Source: Clostridia bacterium (GTDB lineage: Bacteria > Bacillota > Clostridia > Oscillospirales > CAG-272). Taken from it: 64,000 nt of DNA. The stretch covers positions 17,675 through 81,674 of the forward strand of contig JAFQEJ010000015.1 in assembly GCA_017399105.1 (NCBI GenBank), written 5' to 3'. Every line of letters starts with the position of its first letter. Within the stretch, counting starts at the first letter, position 1. Both the position numbers and the translations under genes were made by a program. The notes below the pieces were generated by a model that ran no database searches, was not told the DNA's origin, and was given only the letters and a program-made list of their open reading frames with translations. Of this stretch, positions 42,461-52,207 are shown in pieces.

Positions 42461-42781
42461 TCATTGATCTGCACGTTCATCGGCTTTCTTCCCGCAGTGA
42501 GGACAGATCACATAATCAAAATCAATCTCCTGCCCACAGCGTATGCATTTCTTTTTGGGCAGCTCGGGATCGTTCAGCTTTTCGCTGTATCGAACATGGA
42601 GCATATTCTCCAGATATCCGACCCGTGTAAGCAGATCTGCCACACAAAAGAAGAGCGCTCCCGATGCCAGCAGACTGAGAAGCGCCATCACTGCCATTAC
42701 TCCCTCGGAAGGAATCCCAAGAAGAGCAATCAAAGCTCCCAAAAGCGATATACAACCGCAAATACGAAGAAATAAGGTCAT
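42461..42781 (-). CDS. Two-helix membrane protein with C-terminal zinc ribbon
   Basis: 106 residues. Two hydrophobic helices (about 3-50) are followed by a short helix and the zinc-ribbon CIRCGQEI...VICPHCGK. It probably sits in the membrane with the ribbon in the cytosol. The ATG at 42781 follows AAGGAGG and overlaps the tcdA stop as ATGA. Function unknown. Confidence 0.7.
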   Translation of the reverse strand: MTLFLRICGCISLLGALIALLGIPSEGVMAVMALLSLLASGALFFCVADLLTRVGYLENMLHVRYSEKLNDPELPKKKCIRCGQEIDFDYVICPHCGKKADERADQ

Positions 42782-43476
42782 AACAGCTCCTCCTTTCCGC
42801 AAAGGGTGAGAATCATCTCCCTTGCCATCAGATAGCCTGCAACCGGCGGCACAAAGGACACACTCGCCGGATGGGGCGCATCCACCTTCATAGGCGGCTC
42901 ATCCGACCAGACCACCCGCAGATGAGAAATCCCCCGCTTCCGCAGCTCAATCCGCATCACTCTCGCCAGCGGACAAACCGAGGTTTTCGAAAGATCGCTC
43001 ACCCGAAGTCTGGTTTGATCCAGCTTGTTTCCCGTCCCCATGCAGGCGATCATCGGAATACCATATTTCACCGCCCGCTCGACAAGCAGCAGCTTTCCGG
43101 TCACATTGTCGATGGCGTCGGCAATATAATCGAACTGTGCAAAGTCGAAATCATCGGCATTCTCCTTCCCGTAAAAGACAGGATGGCAGTGCAGCTTCAG
43201 ATCGGGATTGATGTCAAGCAGTCTCTTTGCCGCCGCATCGCACTTTTTCTCTCCGATATTCGAGTGCAGGGAGATGATCTGCCTGTTCAGATTGCTCTCG
43301 CAGACAGAATCCATGTCCACCACCGTCAGCTCCCCGATGCCGGCACGCACCAAAGCTTCAGCCGCAGCACCGCCTACACCTCCGATTCCAAAGAGCGCCA
43401 CATGAGAGGAGCGCAGCTTTTCCACACCTTCCGCACCGAGCAGCAGCTCTGTGCGTGACGAAAAGGATTCCACCAT
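42778..43476 (-). CDS. tcdA: tRNA threonylcarbamoyladenosine dehydratase-like (TcdA/CsdL), ThiF family
   Basis: 232 residues with the adenylating ThiF/E1 fold: nucleotide loop FGIGGVGGAAAEALVRAGIG, the VDMDSVCESNLNRQ stretch and DAIDNVTGK. TcdA converts t6A37 in tRNA to its cyclic form. The tsaD gene at 52.4 kb makes the t6A precursor, which supports the assignment. TTGAGG precedes the ATG. Confidence 0.87.
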   Translation of the reverse strand: MVESFSSRTELLLGAEGVEKLRSSHVALFGIGGVGGAAAEALVRAGIGELTVVDMDSVCESNLNRQIISLHSNIGEKKCDAAAKRLLDINPDLKLHCHPVFYGKENADDFDFAQFDYIADAIDNVTGKLLLVERAVKYGIPMIACMGTGNKLDQTRLRVSDLSKTSVCPLARVMRIELRKRGISHLRVVWSDEPPMKVDAPHPASVSFVPPVAGYLMAREMILTLCGKEELL

Positions 43477-43535
43477 AACAATACCTCAATTCAATAAAAG
43501 GGGGAACCGAGGCTCCCCCTTTTAAAAATATAACC

Positions 43536-46500
43536 TTAAACCTCAAGCATCACAGTGATGATCTGGAAGGGACCGAAGTCCAGCGAAATTCTGCCGTCAA
43601 CCACAGCAAGCTCTTCCTTCACATCCTCCAGCATGTTGGTCAGATATGCACGCTTCACATCGGCAGGAAGTGCAACCTCAGTGCTGACAGCCGATCTCTC
43701 AGCCTCGTACATACGGAGCACATATGCATTTTCTCTGAGCTCAGCGGGCTTCACAGACTCAACGATGACGTTGGGAGCGTCAACCTTCGCCACAGGTGTG
43801 ATCTCAGTCTTCAGCATGCCGGCGATGCTGCGGCAGGGAATGTTCAGCTCATATGCGGGACGGATGACAGACTCCGCGGTCATAATGCCCTCGTGAGGCA
43901 GCAGAGAATAGGTCATCTCATGCAGACCTGCGTCACCGGTGGTATCGGGACGGCAGCCGCCGCGATGGAGAGTCAGTCTCATATCGCTGCCCTTGACCGA
44001 AATGCCGTACTTGCAGTCGTTGAGTACAGCCACACCGTAGCGGTTCTCCGAGAGATCGCTCCACTTGTGGTTGCAGACCTCGAACTTGGCAGCCTCGATG
44101 TCAAAATTCTCGGAGGTCGGCCTGTCGATGTGACCGAACTGAATCTCATTCTTTACAGTAGGCGCCAGAATATTCACATCAAAGCCTGCCTTGAAGATGG
44201 TGTGCTTTTCCTGCCAGTCGATGAGAGTATGATAATCGATCTTCGCAGACTTCGCATGGAAGATCATGTCCTGTGTAAGCGTTGAGCGCTGACCGATCGC
44301 ATACTTGCTGCGCAGACGGAACTGGAGTGCGCCGTCAGCCACAACCTCGCGGGAAAGCAGCTTGGCATCCTGACGGTATTTCAGCTTGAGATCGTAGTCT
44401 AAATCCCAGTTGTCCCAGGACTGCGGAACATCATCTGCAATGTGAAAGATGCCGAGAGGCTTTGCAGCGTCGCGCACCACCTGACGGCGTGCCTTCTTGT
44501 CATAGAGCGAACTGATAAAGCCATTTTCGTCAAATTCTGCCTTGAGCAGAGGTGTGTCGAGGGTCTTGCCGTCATAAGCAAAGACAGATTTTTCACTGCA
44601 GGAGCAGGGAACCTCAGCACGCTTGAAGGAAGCCGCACCGAACGCGGGGATGCATCCCACATCCGAAACATAAAGCTCGCGTCCGCAGACATCGGTCACC
44701 TTCTGACCTGCCTTGCCCTCAAGGAAGCTGTCGAGTGCAACCTCATCACAGCGATCGAAGGAGAGCGTGTTGAACAGAGTTACGCTGCCTGTATCGCCGT
44801 CGGTGAGTCCTGCCTCGTACTTGTCAGCCTCTGCATTTGCCGAAGCGATCACCTCGGTGACCTCCTTGCGTGCCAGATCGTTGACACGCTGAATCGAGGT
44901 GCCCGGCAAAATGTCATGGAACTGGTTCTTGAGCAGCGTGCCGTAGAGATCGTCGGAGAGCACATTCTTGGGCGCTCTTACCAGGGTGTTCATATATTCC
45001 ATATCGCGCAGTGCAAATTCCGCCTTGCGGTTGTTGCGCTTGATATCATGCATCTGAGTCAGGGTACCGCGGTGGCACTCCAGATAGAGCTCGCCCGAGT
45101 AGAGGGGCAGATTGCGTCCTCTTGCTTCGATATCCTTCATGAAATCGCTGACTGTGGTGTATTCCACCTTGGGCACACCGGGCATATCAGCAACTCTTCT
45201 CGCATCCTCCAGCATACCGGGTGTGGGGCCTCCGCCGCCGTCACCGAAGCCGAAGGAGAGCAGCTTGCCGTCATAAACCGTTTTATTCTTGATGCCATGC
45301 TCCACCGCACCGAAGGTGGTCGAAACATCGGGGAAGCAGTGAATCTGGTTGAAGTGTGTGAGCACCTCTGTACCGTCAATACCTCTCCAGCGGAAGGTAT
45401 CGTAGGGGAAGGAGGTCAGATCGCCCCAGCCCAGCTTTGTGGTGTAGAAATAGTCGACGCCGCAGCCCTTCATAATCTGAGGAATTGCCGCGTTGTAGCC
45501 GAAGGTGTCGGGCAGCCAGAAGCTGTCAGATGTATAATTCAGATACTTGCGTGTGAACAGCTGTCCGCGAAGGAACTGACGAACCATCAGCTCGCCCGAG
45601 GTAATGTTGCAGTCGCACTCAACCCAAACGCCGCCGTTGGGCTCATAGCGTCCCTCAGCGGTGCGCTGCTTGATGCCCTCGAAAATGTCGGGATAATACT
45701 GACGCATCCAGTCAAGATGCAGTGCCGAGGACTGTACAAACTTGTACTCGGGGTAGAGCTCCATCAGATGCAGAGCGTTTGCATAGGTGCGCGCGCACTT
45801 GCGGATGGTCTCGGAAACAGGCCAGAGCCATGCGGTGTCCATATGCGAGTGACCGATCAGTCCCACATAGCCTCTTGTGCCCTCGTTGCCCTTTCTCTCG
45901 AGCAGCGGCTTCATAATCTCGCGTGCCTCCACAAGAGCAGGATGCCATGCTTCCTCGGGATAGTCGTAGGGGAACTGCTTGATGACGGCATAAACCTTCT
46001 CGAGCACCTCACGCGCATCGTTGCGCAGGAAGTCGGAAGCGGGAAGTCCTGCCATCTGAAGCAGAGCCTTCAGATCGAATACAAAGTGCCAGATATCCTC
46101 GTCAAGCACCGCCAGCTCAACTCCGTCAAAGCGGCGAATATACTGATTCTTGTCATAATTGATTACATCGGCACCGTAGTTGTCAAAGGGCTGTGTACCC
46201 GGCCAGTAATGGCCCGCATAGCACTCCAGCGCAACCTCATAGGTGTCGCCTGTCTTTGCACAGGGCGTAATCTGCTGTGCCGCATGAAGACCGCCGATAA
46301 AGTCGCCGTACTTCGAGTTGATAATGCCGTAAGGCTTTCCGTCGAGGAAATAGAGAATCTCCACCGCATTCGCCTTAGGAAGCACATAAAGCTTCTTCCC
46401 CTCAGCCTCAGCGGGAACGACCACCTTGCCGCGAATCCACATGTTCTGCCATTCGCCGCCCCAGTTGTCGCCTTCGGCAAGCGGCTTCCATCCATCTGCA

Positions 46501-46643
46501 GGCACACTGCGCAGGTGCTCCTCTGTGTCATAACGCATAAGCTCGGTCAGCTTTCCCACCGGCTTGTACATCATCTTTGCATATTGCTGATTTGCCTTGT
46601 CCAGCTTGTCGAACATTTTGTCCATAAATCTGTCGTAAATCAT
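43536..46643 (-). CDS. Glycoside hydrolase family 38 alpha-mannosidase
   Basis: 1035 residues, the usual size for a bacterial GH38, with no signal peptide. Zinc ligands lie in GHSHMDTAWLWP (H265, H267 or D269) and the nucleophile in SFWLPDTFGYN (D379), followed by a helical bundle and C-terminal beta domains. It should remove alpha-linked mannose from imported glycans, complementing the beta-mannosidase at 11.5 kb. I start it at the ATG at 46643 with AGGAGG upstream; the frame is open to 46742 across the promoter. Confidence 0.92.
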   Translation of the reverse strand: MIYDRFMDKMFDKLDKANQQYAKMMYKPVGKLTELMRYDTEEHLRSVPADGWKPLAEGDNWGGEWQNMWIRGKVVVPAEAEGKKLYVLPKANAVEILYFLDGKPYGIINSKYGDFIGGLHAAQQITPCAKTGDTYEVALECYAGHYWPGTQPFDNYGADVINYDKNQYIRRFDGVELAVLDEDIWHFVFDLKALLQMAGLPASDFLRNDAREVLEKVYAVIKQFPYDYPEEAWHPALVEAREIMKPLLERKGNEGTRGYVGLIGHSHMDTAWLWPVSETIRKCARTYANALHLMELYPEYKFVQSSALHLDWMRQYYPDIFEGIKQRTAEGRYEPNGGVWVECDCNITSGELMVRQFLRGQLFTRKYLNYTSDSFWLPDTFGYNAAIPQIMKGCGVDYFYTTKLGWGDLTSFPYDTFRWRGIDGTEVLTHFNQIHCFPDVSTTFGAVEHGIKNKTVYDGKLLSFGFGDGGGGPTPGMLEDARRVADMPGVPKVEYTTVSDFMKDIEARGRNLPLYSGELYLECHRGTLTQMHDIKRNNRKAEFALRDMEYMNTLVRAPKNVLSDDLYGTLLKNQFHDILPGTSIQRVNDLARKEVTEVIASANAEADKYEAGLTDGDTGSVTLFNTLSFDRCDEVALDSFLEGKAGQKVTDVCGRELYVSDVGCIPAFGAASFKRAEVPCSCSEKSVFAYDGKTLDTPLLKAEFDENGFISSLYDKKARRQVVRDAAKPLGIFHIADDVPQSWDNWDLDYDLKLKYRQDAKLLSREVVADGALQFRLRSKYAIGQRSTLTQDMIFHAKSAKIDYHTLIDWQEKHTIFKAGFDVNILAPTVKNEIQFGHIDRPTSENFDIEAAKFEVCNHKWSDLSENRYGVAVLNDCKYGISVKGSDMRLTLHRGGCRPDTTGDAGLHEMTYSLLPHEGIMTAESVIRPAYELNIPCRSIAGMLKTEITPVAKVDAPNVIVESVKPAELRENAYVLRMYEAERSAVSTEVALPADVKRAYLTNMLEDVKEELAVVDGRISLDFGPFQIITVMLEV

Positions 46644-46701
46644 ACTGTAAACCTCCTGTATCCCGCCATCACGGGCACACATTTTCTGTGCGTTTGCCAC
46701 C

Positions 46702-46730
46702 ATTTTATCATATAACAGCCAAGATTGCAA
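46702..46730 (-). promoter_or_regulatory. Sigma-A promoter of the alpha-mannosidase gene
   Basis: Minus-strand TTGCAA (46730-46725), a 17-base spacer and TAAAAT (46707-46702). Confidence 0.65.
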
Positions 46731-46763
46731 CTGTAATGACAAAATTATCGTAAAATATTTTTC

Positions 46764-47489
46764 TCACAACCCAATCGGCAGATAGCTCCACACCACCGCC
46801 ACAATCAGCGCCGGCAGAAAATTCGCCACCTTTACCTTTTTGCCGAAGGTCAGATTGATGCCCACGCAGAAAATCAGCACCGATCCCACCGTCGAAAGTG
46901 CCGCTGTCGCCGCTTCATTCATTACGCCCTCCAACAGCACCGCAAAGAGGGTCATCGCCCCCTGAAAGATCACCAGCGGCACCACCGAAAAGACGGTACC
47001 CCTGCCCATGGTCGATGCCAGCGCCATGACAATCACCGCATCAAGGATACCCTTGGTCACCAGAATCGAAATATCCCCGTAAAGCGCATCCCTCACCGGC
47101 CCGATGACAGCCATCGCCCCGATGCATACGGTCAGCGATGCCGTAAGAAAGCCATCGATAAAGCTTGTGTCACCCTCGCTGTGCGACCGCTTCCGAAGCC
47201 ATACGCCCAGCTTCTCGCATCCGCGCTCAATGTCGATCATCTCACCCACAAGACCACCAATACAGAGCGACGCCACCAGCATCATGCCGCCGGTGGTGGA
47301 GAATCCCTCTCCGTCGCGCACCAGCATGCCCGCAATGGCACCGCCTCCGCCAATAAAAATAACGCTGATGCCGCAAGCCATAATCATCGCATCCTTCAGC
47401 GAAGGCTTGATGGCGCGCCCGATGAGAAGTCCCAGAACACCGCCCAATGTGAGCAGTGCCGCATTTATGATTGTACCGAGTCCCGGCAT
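46764..47489 (-). CDS. DUF554 family membrane protein (YdfK/YqgA-like)
   Basis: 241 residues, about seven membrane helices, with the family start PGLGTIINAALLTLGGVLGLL and the later ASLCIGGLVGEMIDIE. Role unknown. I start it at the ATG at 47489 with GGGGG-type site upstream. It is the last gene of a leftward run from rex. Confidence 0.85.
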   Translation of the reverse strand: MPGLGTIINAALLTLGGVLGLLIGRAIKPSLKDAMIMACGISVIFIGGGGAIAGMLVRDGEGFSTTGGMMLVASLCIGGLVGEMIDIERGCEKLGVWLRKRSHSEGDTSFIDGFLTASLTVCIGAMAVIGPVRDALYGDISILVTKGILDAVIVMALASTMGRGTVFSVVPLVIFQGAMTLFAVLLEGVMNEAATAALSTVGSVLIFCVGINLTFGKKVKVANFLPALIVAVVWSYLPIGL

Positions 47490-47546
47490 AGGTATTCCCC
47501 CTAAAAAACCGCCCGAATGGGGCGGCTTATTTTCGTTTTTCAAATC

Positions 47547-48530
47547 TCAGAAGCCCAGCTTCTTCTGTCTCACATCCACGCCCGAGAAGAGCAGCGGCGA
47601 GAATTCACCAAACAGCCTCGAGGTAATTCGATCCGAATAACGCTTCATCAGCTCATCCTGATTCAGATTCGTGTTGATGATCATCGACTTACCTGCGATC
47701 ATGCGCGAATTGATCATGTTGTATAGGCAGGACACCGTAAAGGTATTGCTCATCTCGGTGCCGAGATCGTCTATAATCAGCAGATCACAGGCGAAATAGC
47801 GGTCTGTCGAGGGTGCTGCGCTCTCCTGACTGCTGTAGCTGCGCTCAAACTTCTCCCTCTCAAAATCGCGGAAGATATTCTGTGCCGTGTCATAGACCAC
47901 ATCATAGCCCCGCTCGATCACAACCTTTGCAATCGAGGTGGAGATATGCGTCTTGCCAAGGCCTGTCTTTCCGCAGAGCAGCAGATTTCCCGCACCGGCG
48001 GTGAAGCTGTCGGCATATGCCCTGCAAAGGGCAAATACCCGCTTCATATTCTCGAATGAACGCGCATCATCGCTGTAATACTCGACCTTGAAGGATTCAA
48101 AGGACTGGGTTTGCAGCAGCCGCCCGATGCCCGAGCTTTCATATCCCGCCAGCACCATCGCCCGCTTGAAGCAGGAGCACATGGAGCCGTCGGCAAGATA
48201 GCCGGCATCATGGCAAATTTCACATTCATAGGCGGGATCGGTGTAGTTTGCCGGATAGCCGTGGGAGATCAGCAGCTCCTCCCGCACCTTCTGCAGGGCA
48301 AGATTGGAACGGCGAAGCTCGTCAATGCGCTCTGCAATCCGATCGGGGCCCTGTGAGATCTCGCGCATGATCAGCATAGAGGTCTGCGAAAGCTCGCGAT
48401 CCACCGCCGCAATGTCGGGGTGCTGTGCTCCCAGCGCCCGCTTCTTCGCGTCGGCAGTATCCTTTGCAGCCCGCTCCTTCTCTTCAAATGCGCGCTTGAC
48501 CTTTTTATAATTGTCCCGGTTGAATGCCAT
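47547..48530 (-). CDS. dnaC: DnaI/DnaC-type helicase loader ATPase
   Basis: 327 residues. The N-terminal part has a zinc-binding cluster (YECEICHDAGYLADGSMCSC) as in DnaI. The AAA+ domain shows Walker A CGKTGLGKTH and Walker B LLIIDDLG. It loads the replicative helicase at origins or restart sites. ATG at 48530, or a GTG three codons earlier that sits closer to GGATGGAG. Next to dnaD, as in many Clostridia. Confidence 0.9.
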   Translation of the reverse strand: MAFNRDNYKKVKRAFEEKERAAKDTADAKKRALGAQHPDIAAVDRELSQTSMLIMREISQGPDRIAERIDELRRSNLALQKVREELLISHGYPANYTDPAYECEICHDAGYLADGSMCSCFKRAMVLAGYESSGIGRLLQTQSFESFKVEYYSDDARSFENMKRVFALCRAYADSFTAGAGNLLLCGKTGLGKTHISTSIAKVVIERGYDVVYDTAQNIFRDFEREKFERSYSSQESAAPSTDRYFACDLLIIDDLGTEMSNTFTVSCLYNMINSRMIAGKSMIINTNLNQDELMKRYSDRITSRLFGEFSPLLFSGVDVRQKKLGF

Positions 48531-48556
48531 AACAGCCACTCTCCATCCTGTCGGTT

Positions 48557-49519
48557 TTATTTATTGTCGCCCAGCTTTTCATAGCTCCGCTTCAGCGCCA
48601 GCTCAAAGAATTCGTCGGTGTCAAAGCTGCTGCCCTTGGAATCCTGCTTTTTGGGCAGTGCATCAATATCAGCCACCGTCTTGACCCCCCGCTCCTTCCA
48701 GGAAGCGATGATCTTCGCTGTATAGGGCATCGACGGCTTGCCGGTGTTGTTCACCGTGATCTCATAGGCCTTTGTCAGCAGCTCCTCCGAAATGCCGTCG
48801 TCCGCCCAGGAAGCGGCAATCTGTGCCTCCTTTGCGGTCAGCTTCCGCTCACCCAGCCCGAAGAGCTTCCGCAGTCTGCCCTCAAAGCTGTATCTCTTCT
48901 CAAGCAGCGCAATATGCTCCTTCAGTGCCGCCTCGGTAGTGATGCCCTCCTGCATAAAGCGCAGAACCATGCTCTTGATGGCACTCAGCTTCTTGATTCC
49001 GCGCTCATGCCCGTAACGCACCGCACAAAGGATGTACTCTCCGGTGAGCCCCAGATATTCCGACATGGCAACAATGTCATTCAGCTCACCAGTCTTGAAC
49101 ATATAACCAAGGATGCGCTGTGCCTCATTGAGCACCTCCACAATGGCAGGATTACTCCGCACGATAGTGTCAAGCTCAAGTCCCGTGTAGCTGGGCATCC
49201 GCTCTGTCGCCGCCGAGGAAAGGATGGCGTCCTTTGTCTCCGCCTTAGCCTTAACCTCACGCTCCTCCTCGCCGCAGTCGAGCAGACCGCAGCCGCGCCA
49301 GAAGGCAACCGACTGCTCAAATTCTTCGACGCTGCATCCGCATTTCATAGCAGCAAGTGAAATTCCCGCGTCAAGATCAGCCCTCAGCCTGTCGTCCGAG
49401 CAGATCATCAAAAGCACGCGAAAATCCCGTTTGCCCGCACGCTCCATCGCTTCACCGATGACAGCAGCAGGCAGCGAAATCACCGCCTCACCGTAATTCA
49501 GTTTCAGTTTTCTTCCCAT
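48557..49519 (-). CDS. DnaD-domain replication initiation protein
   Basis: 320 residues: an N-terminal winged-helix-like region, then two DnaD/DnaB2-type helical domains (about 110-200 and 215-290), with YILCAVRYGHERGIKKL and the YxxxIxxxW-like block (YTAKIIASW). It helps helicase loading with the downstream ATPase. Its start overlaps the end of rex by 32 bases. Confidence 0.87.
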   Translation of the reverse strand: MGRKLKLNYGEAVISLPAAVIGEAMERAGKRDFRVLLMICSDDRLRADLDAGISLAAMKCGCSVEEFEQSVAFWRGCGLLDCGEEEREVKAKAETKDAILSSAATERMPSYTGLELDTIVRSNPAIVEVLNEAQRILGYMFKTGELNDIVAMSEYLGLTGEYILCAVRYGHERGIKKLSAIKSMVLRFMQEGITTEAALKEHIALLEKRYSFEGRLRKLFGLGERKLTAKEAQIAASWADDGISEELLTKAYEITVNNTGKPSMPYTAKIIASWKERGVKTVADIDALPKKQDSKGSSFDTDEFFELALKRSYEKLGDNK

Positions 49520-50168
49520 GATACTCCTCTTCCGCCTGTCCGATCTCGTAGCAAAGGGTCATCAGCGAATCCCCGAGACAGATGTTGTGTACGGTTGTTC
49601 GCCCATCCGCCGCGGAAAGCTCGCGGTCGGTAAAATTCCAGATTCCCCGCACCCCAAGAGACACCAGACGCTCCACCAGACCGGGAGCTGCCTCCCTTGA
49701 TGCTGTCAGTACCGCAATCTGAACCGGGCAGGCAGCAAGAAATTCCTCAAGCTCTGCGACATCCATCACAATAAGGCCGGCAACCGATGTGCCGATCACC
49801 TCGGGTGAAGCATCGAAAATACCGACCAGCTCCACGCCGCGCTGGGTAAAGACCGCCCCCGAAGCAAGCGCCCTTCCCAAATTCCCCGCACCGAGCACCA
49901 CCGCCCGATATCCCGCCGATACGCCGAGAATGTCGCTGATTCTGGTGTAGAGGTATTTGATATTGTAGCCGTAGCCCTTCTGCCCGAAGCCGCCGAAATA
50001 GCCGAGATCCTGCCTGATCTGAGAGGCGGTCACCCCCATCACCTCCGACAGTTCGCCCGAGCTGATACGCAGCTTTCCTTCGATCAGCAGCTCCCGCAGA
50101 AATCGATAATAACGCGGCAGCCGCTTCACCACCGATTCGGGCACACCGTAATTTTTTTCACCGCTCAA
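49488..50168 (-). CDS. rex: Redox-sensing transcriptional repressor Rex
   Basis: 226 residues. An N-terminal winged helix (PESVVKRLPRYYRFLREL; ASQIRQDLGYFGGFGQKGYGY) is followed by a Rossmann fold with VVLGAGNLGRALA for NAD(H). Rex binds TTGTGAA-type operators when NADH is low and represses fermentation genes. The only start in reach of a ribosome site (GGGAG) is a TTG at 50168. It lies upstream of dnaD in one transcript. Confidence 0.93.
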   Translation of the reverse strand: MSGEKNYGVPESVVKRLPRYYRFLRELLIEGKLRISSGELSEVMGVTASQIRQDLGYFGGFGQKGYGYNIKYLYTRISDILGVSAGYRAVVLGAGNLGRALASGAVFTQRGVELVGIFDASPEVIGTSVAGLIVMDVAELEEFLAACPVQIAVLTASREAAPGLVERLVSLGVRGIWNFTDRELSAADGRTTVHNICLGDSLMTLCYEIGQAEEEYHGKKTETELR

Positions 50169-50206
50169 ACTGTAGCTCTCCCGTCGTCGGAATCATTCTT
50201 TTTCAA

Positions 50207-51376
50207 TCAGAGTGTCGCCAGAGTCTCGGTCACATACTCTGCAAATCTGTCGCAGGTAGCACCGGTGTCGCGTCCTGTAACCGTGTACTTCTTCTCCTCA
50301 AACATGCAGATGTCGAGCGCTCTCTCCAGCTTGTCAGCCTCAGCCTGATAACCAATGTGCGAGAGCAGCAGAACAGCCGCACGGAGCATCGAGCAGGGAT
50401 CGGCGTAAATACCGCGTCCTTCCTTCATCATGCGGGGCGCAGAGCCGTGAATCGCCTCGAACATAGCGTACTTCTTACCGATGTTCGCAGAGCCTGCCGT
50501 ACCGACGCCGCCCTGGAACTCAGCCGCCTCGTCGGTGATGATATCGCCGTAGAGATTGGGCAGAATAAATACCTTGAAGTCGCCGCGGCGCTTCTCGTCA
50601 ACCAGCTTTGCGGTCATGATGTCGATAAACCACTCGTCTGTCTGAATCTCGGGATATTCCTTGGCAATCTCCTCGCAGATGTTGAGGAATTTGCCGTCTG
50701 TGGTCTTGATGATGTTCGCCTTGGTAACGATCGAAACGCGCTCCTTCTTGTTGTTGCGCGCATATTCATAGGCAAGACGTGCAATGCGGTTGGTGCCCTC
50801 GGTGGTGGTTACGCAGAAGTCCACTGCCAGATCGTCGGTCACATGAACGCCCTTGCTGCCCACCGCATAGCTGCCCTCTGTGTTCTCGCGGAAGAAGGTC
50901 CAGTCAATGCCCTTCTCGGGAACCTTTACGGGACGAACGTTGGCAAAGAGGTCAAGCGCCTTTCTCATAGCAACATTTGCAGACTCAATGTTGGGCCAGG
51001 GATCGCCGGCACGGGGAGTGGTTGTGGGACCCTTGAGGATGACATTGCAGGCAAGCAGCTCTTCCATAACGTCGTCGGGGATCGCCTTGCCGCATGCCGC
51101 ACGGTTCTCAATGGTCAGACCGTCGATGGTGCGGAATTCCACACGTCCCTTTGCAACCTCATCTGCAAGCAGATCGCGAAGGACATTCTCAGCCGCCTTC
51201 GTGATGATCGGGCCGATGCCGTCGCCGCCGCAGATGCCGATGATAATCTTATCAAGCTTGGTATAATCCACCATATCTCCTGCCGCATTGATCTTCTCTA
51301 CGCGCGCCAGCTGGTCCTCCAGCACCGCACGGAATTTGGCAAGAGCCTCATTGATTTGTGTTTCGTAATTGTTCAT
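50207..51376 (-). CDS. Isocitrate/isopropylmalate dehydrogenase family enzyme
   Basis: 389 residues, a beta-decarboxylating dehydrogenase. The family motifs are GGDGIGPIIT, NVILKGPTTTPRAGDPWPN, FRENTEGSYA, LPNLYGDIITDEAAE and the cofactor loop HGSAPRM. An isocitrate dehydrogenase role is likely, but homoisocitrate or isopropylmalate cannot be excluded; no leucine genes are nearby. GAAGGAG precedes the ATG, and a DnaA-box-like cluster lies in its upstream region. Confidence 0.85.
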   Translation of the reverse strand: MNNYETQINEALAKFRAVLEDQLARVEKINAAGDMVDYTKLDKIIIGICGGDGIGPIITKAAENVLRDLLADEVAKGRVEFRTIDGLTIENRAACGKAIPDDVMEELLACNVILKGPTTTPRAGDPWPNIESANVAMRKALDLFANVRPVKVPEKGIDWTFFRENTEGSYAVGSKGVHVTDDLAVDFCVTTTEGTNRIARLAYEYARNNKKERVSIVTKANIIKTTDGKFLNICEEIAKEYPEIQTDEWFIDIMTAKLVDEKRRGDFKVFILPNLYGDIITDEAAEFQGGVGTAGSANIGKKYAMFEAIHGSAPRMMKEGRGIYADPCSMLRAAVLLLSHIGYQAEADKLERALDICMFEEKKYTVTGRDTGATCDRFAEYVTETLATL

Positions 51377-51427
51377 AACAGTTCTCCTTCTATCATAAAT
51401 TTATAGGTTGTCTATTGAGTTTCACAC

Positions 51428-51566
51428 ATTTCCACACGGTTTTCCACAGCCATTTCAAGCCGAACGGTGGAAAAAACGGTCGATTTTGCCTTGTTTTTGT
51501 TGCGATGTATGGAATTGTCCACATTTTACACAGGCACTGTGGAAAACTTTCGCAGACTTATCCACA
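51428..51566. promoter_or_regulatory. Cluster of DnaA-box-like sites
   Basis: Six nonamers of the TTATNCACA type occur in 139 bases: a perfect TTATCCACA (51558-51566), TTTTCCACA (51440-51448), its reverse TGTGGAAAA (51538-51546), TTTTACACA (51524-51532), TTGTCCACA (51515-51523) and ATTTCCACA (51428-51436). It lies upstream of the dehydrogenase gene and right after the phosphatase gene. Confidence 0.6.
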
Positions 51567-52199
51567 TCATTTGTCCTGCTTTGCACTGGGATCATAGCAG
51601 ACATCGGCAGGTGCCTCAAGCACGCGGAATCCGCCATCCCGCTCCCAGCTCAGCCTGCATACCCCCGCATTGGCAAAAAAGGGCAGACTGTTCATCGCTT
51701 CAATGCCAATGCCGTAAGCATAGCACATAAAGTTGCGGATCGCGCATCCATGAGATGCCACCGCCACTGTTTTTCCGTCGTTTTCCTCGGCAATGCAGGT
51801 CATCTCGGCAGCCACACGGTCATAAACCTCCCGCATGCTCTCGCCGCCTTCCACCCTGAAATTCCAGGGCTCTTCTTTCCATAGTCTATATTCTTCGGCA
51901 TGTTTCGCCTTGATATCGTCCCAGGTCATGTTCTCCCAGACACCGCCGCAAATCTCCATCAAACGCGGACGCAGGATGGGAGTCAACCCCTGATTGCTTC
52001 CAGCCGCAATAGCCGTATCCCGCGCACGCATCAGCGGACTCGCATAGAGCGCATCCAGATGAATCTCTCTGAAATGCTCCGCCAGATCGATCAGCTGCGC
52101 CTTGCCCTGCTCGGAAAGCGGCACATTGAACTGTCCCATAAACCTTCCGCTCAGATTGGAAACCGACTGAGCATGACGGATTAAATAAATGGTTGTCAT
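51567..52199 (-). CDS. Histidine phosphatase (phosphoglycerate-mutase-like) family protein
   Basis: 210 residues. The phosphohistidine motif reads LIRHAQSVSN, with GQFNVPLSEQG and VEGGESMREVYDRV as expected, and VASHGCAIRN supplies the second histidine. The family includes sugar-phosphate and alpha-ribazole phosphatases; which one applies is unclear. It is the last gene of the leftward operon from 55.1 kb. GGGAG precedes the ATG. Confidence 0.83.
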   Translation of the reverse strand: MTTIYLIRHAQSVSNLSGRFMGQFNVPLSEQGKAQLIDLAEHFREIHLDALYASPLMRARDTAIAAGSNQGLTPILRPRLMEICGGVWENMTWDDIKAKHAEEYRLWKEEPWNFRVEGGESMREVYDRVAAEMTCIAEENDGKTVAVASHGCAIRNFMCYAYGIGIEAMNSLPFFANAGVCRLSWERDGGFRVLEAPADVCYDPSAKQDK

Positions 52200-52207
52200 G
52201 ATACTCC

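Noticed and set aside
44442..46715. 757-codon open frame antisense to the GH38 gene
   Set aside because: It mirrors the high-GC3 codon pattern of the real gene on the other strand, has no ribosome site and no recognisable domain.
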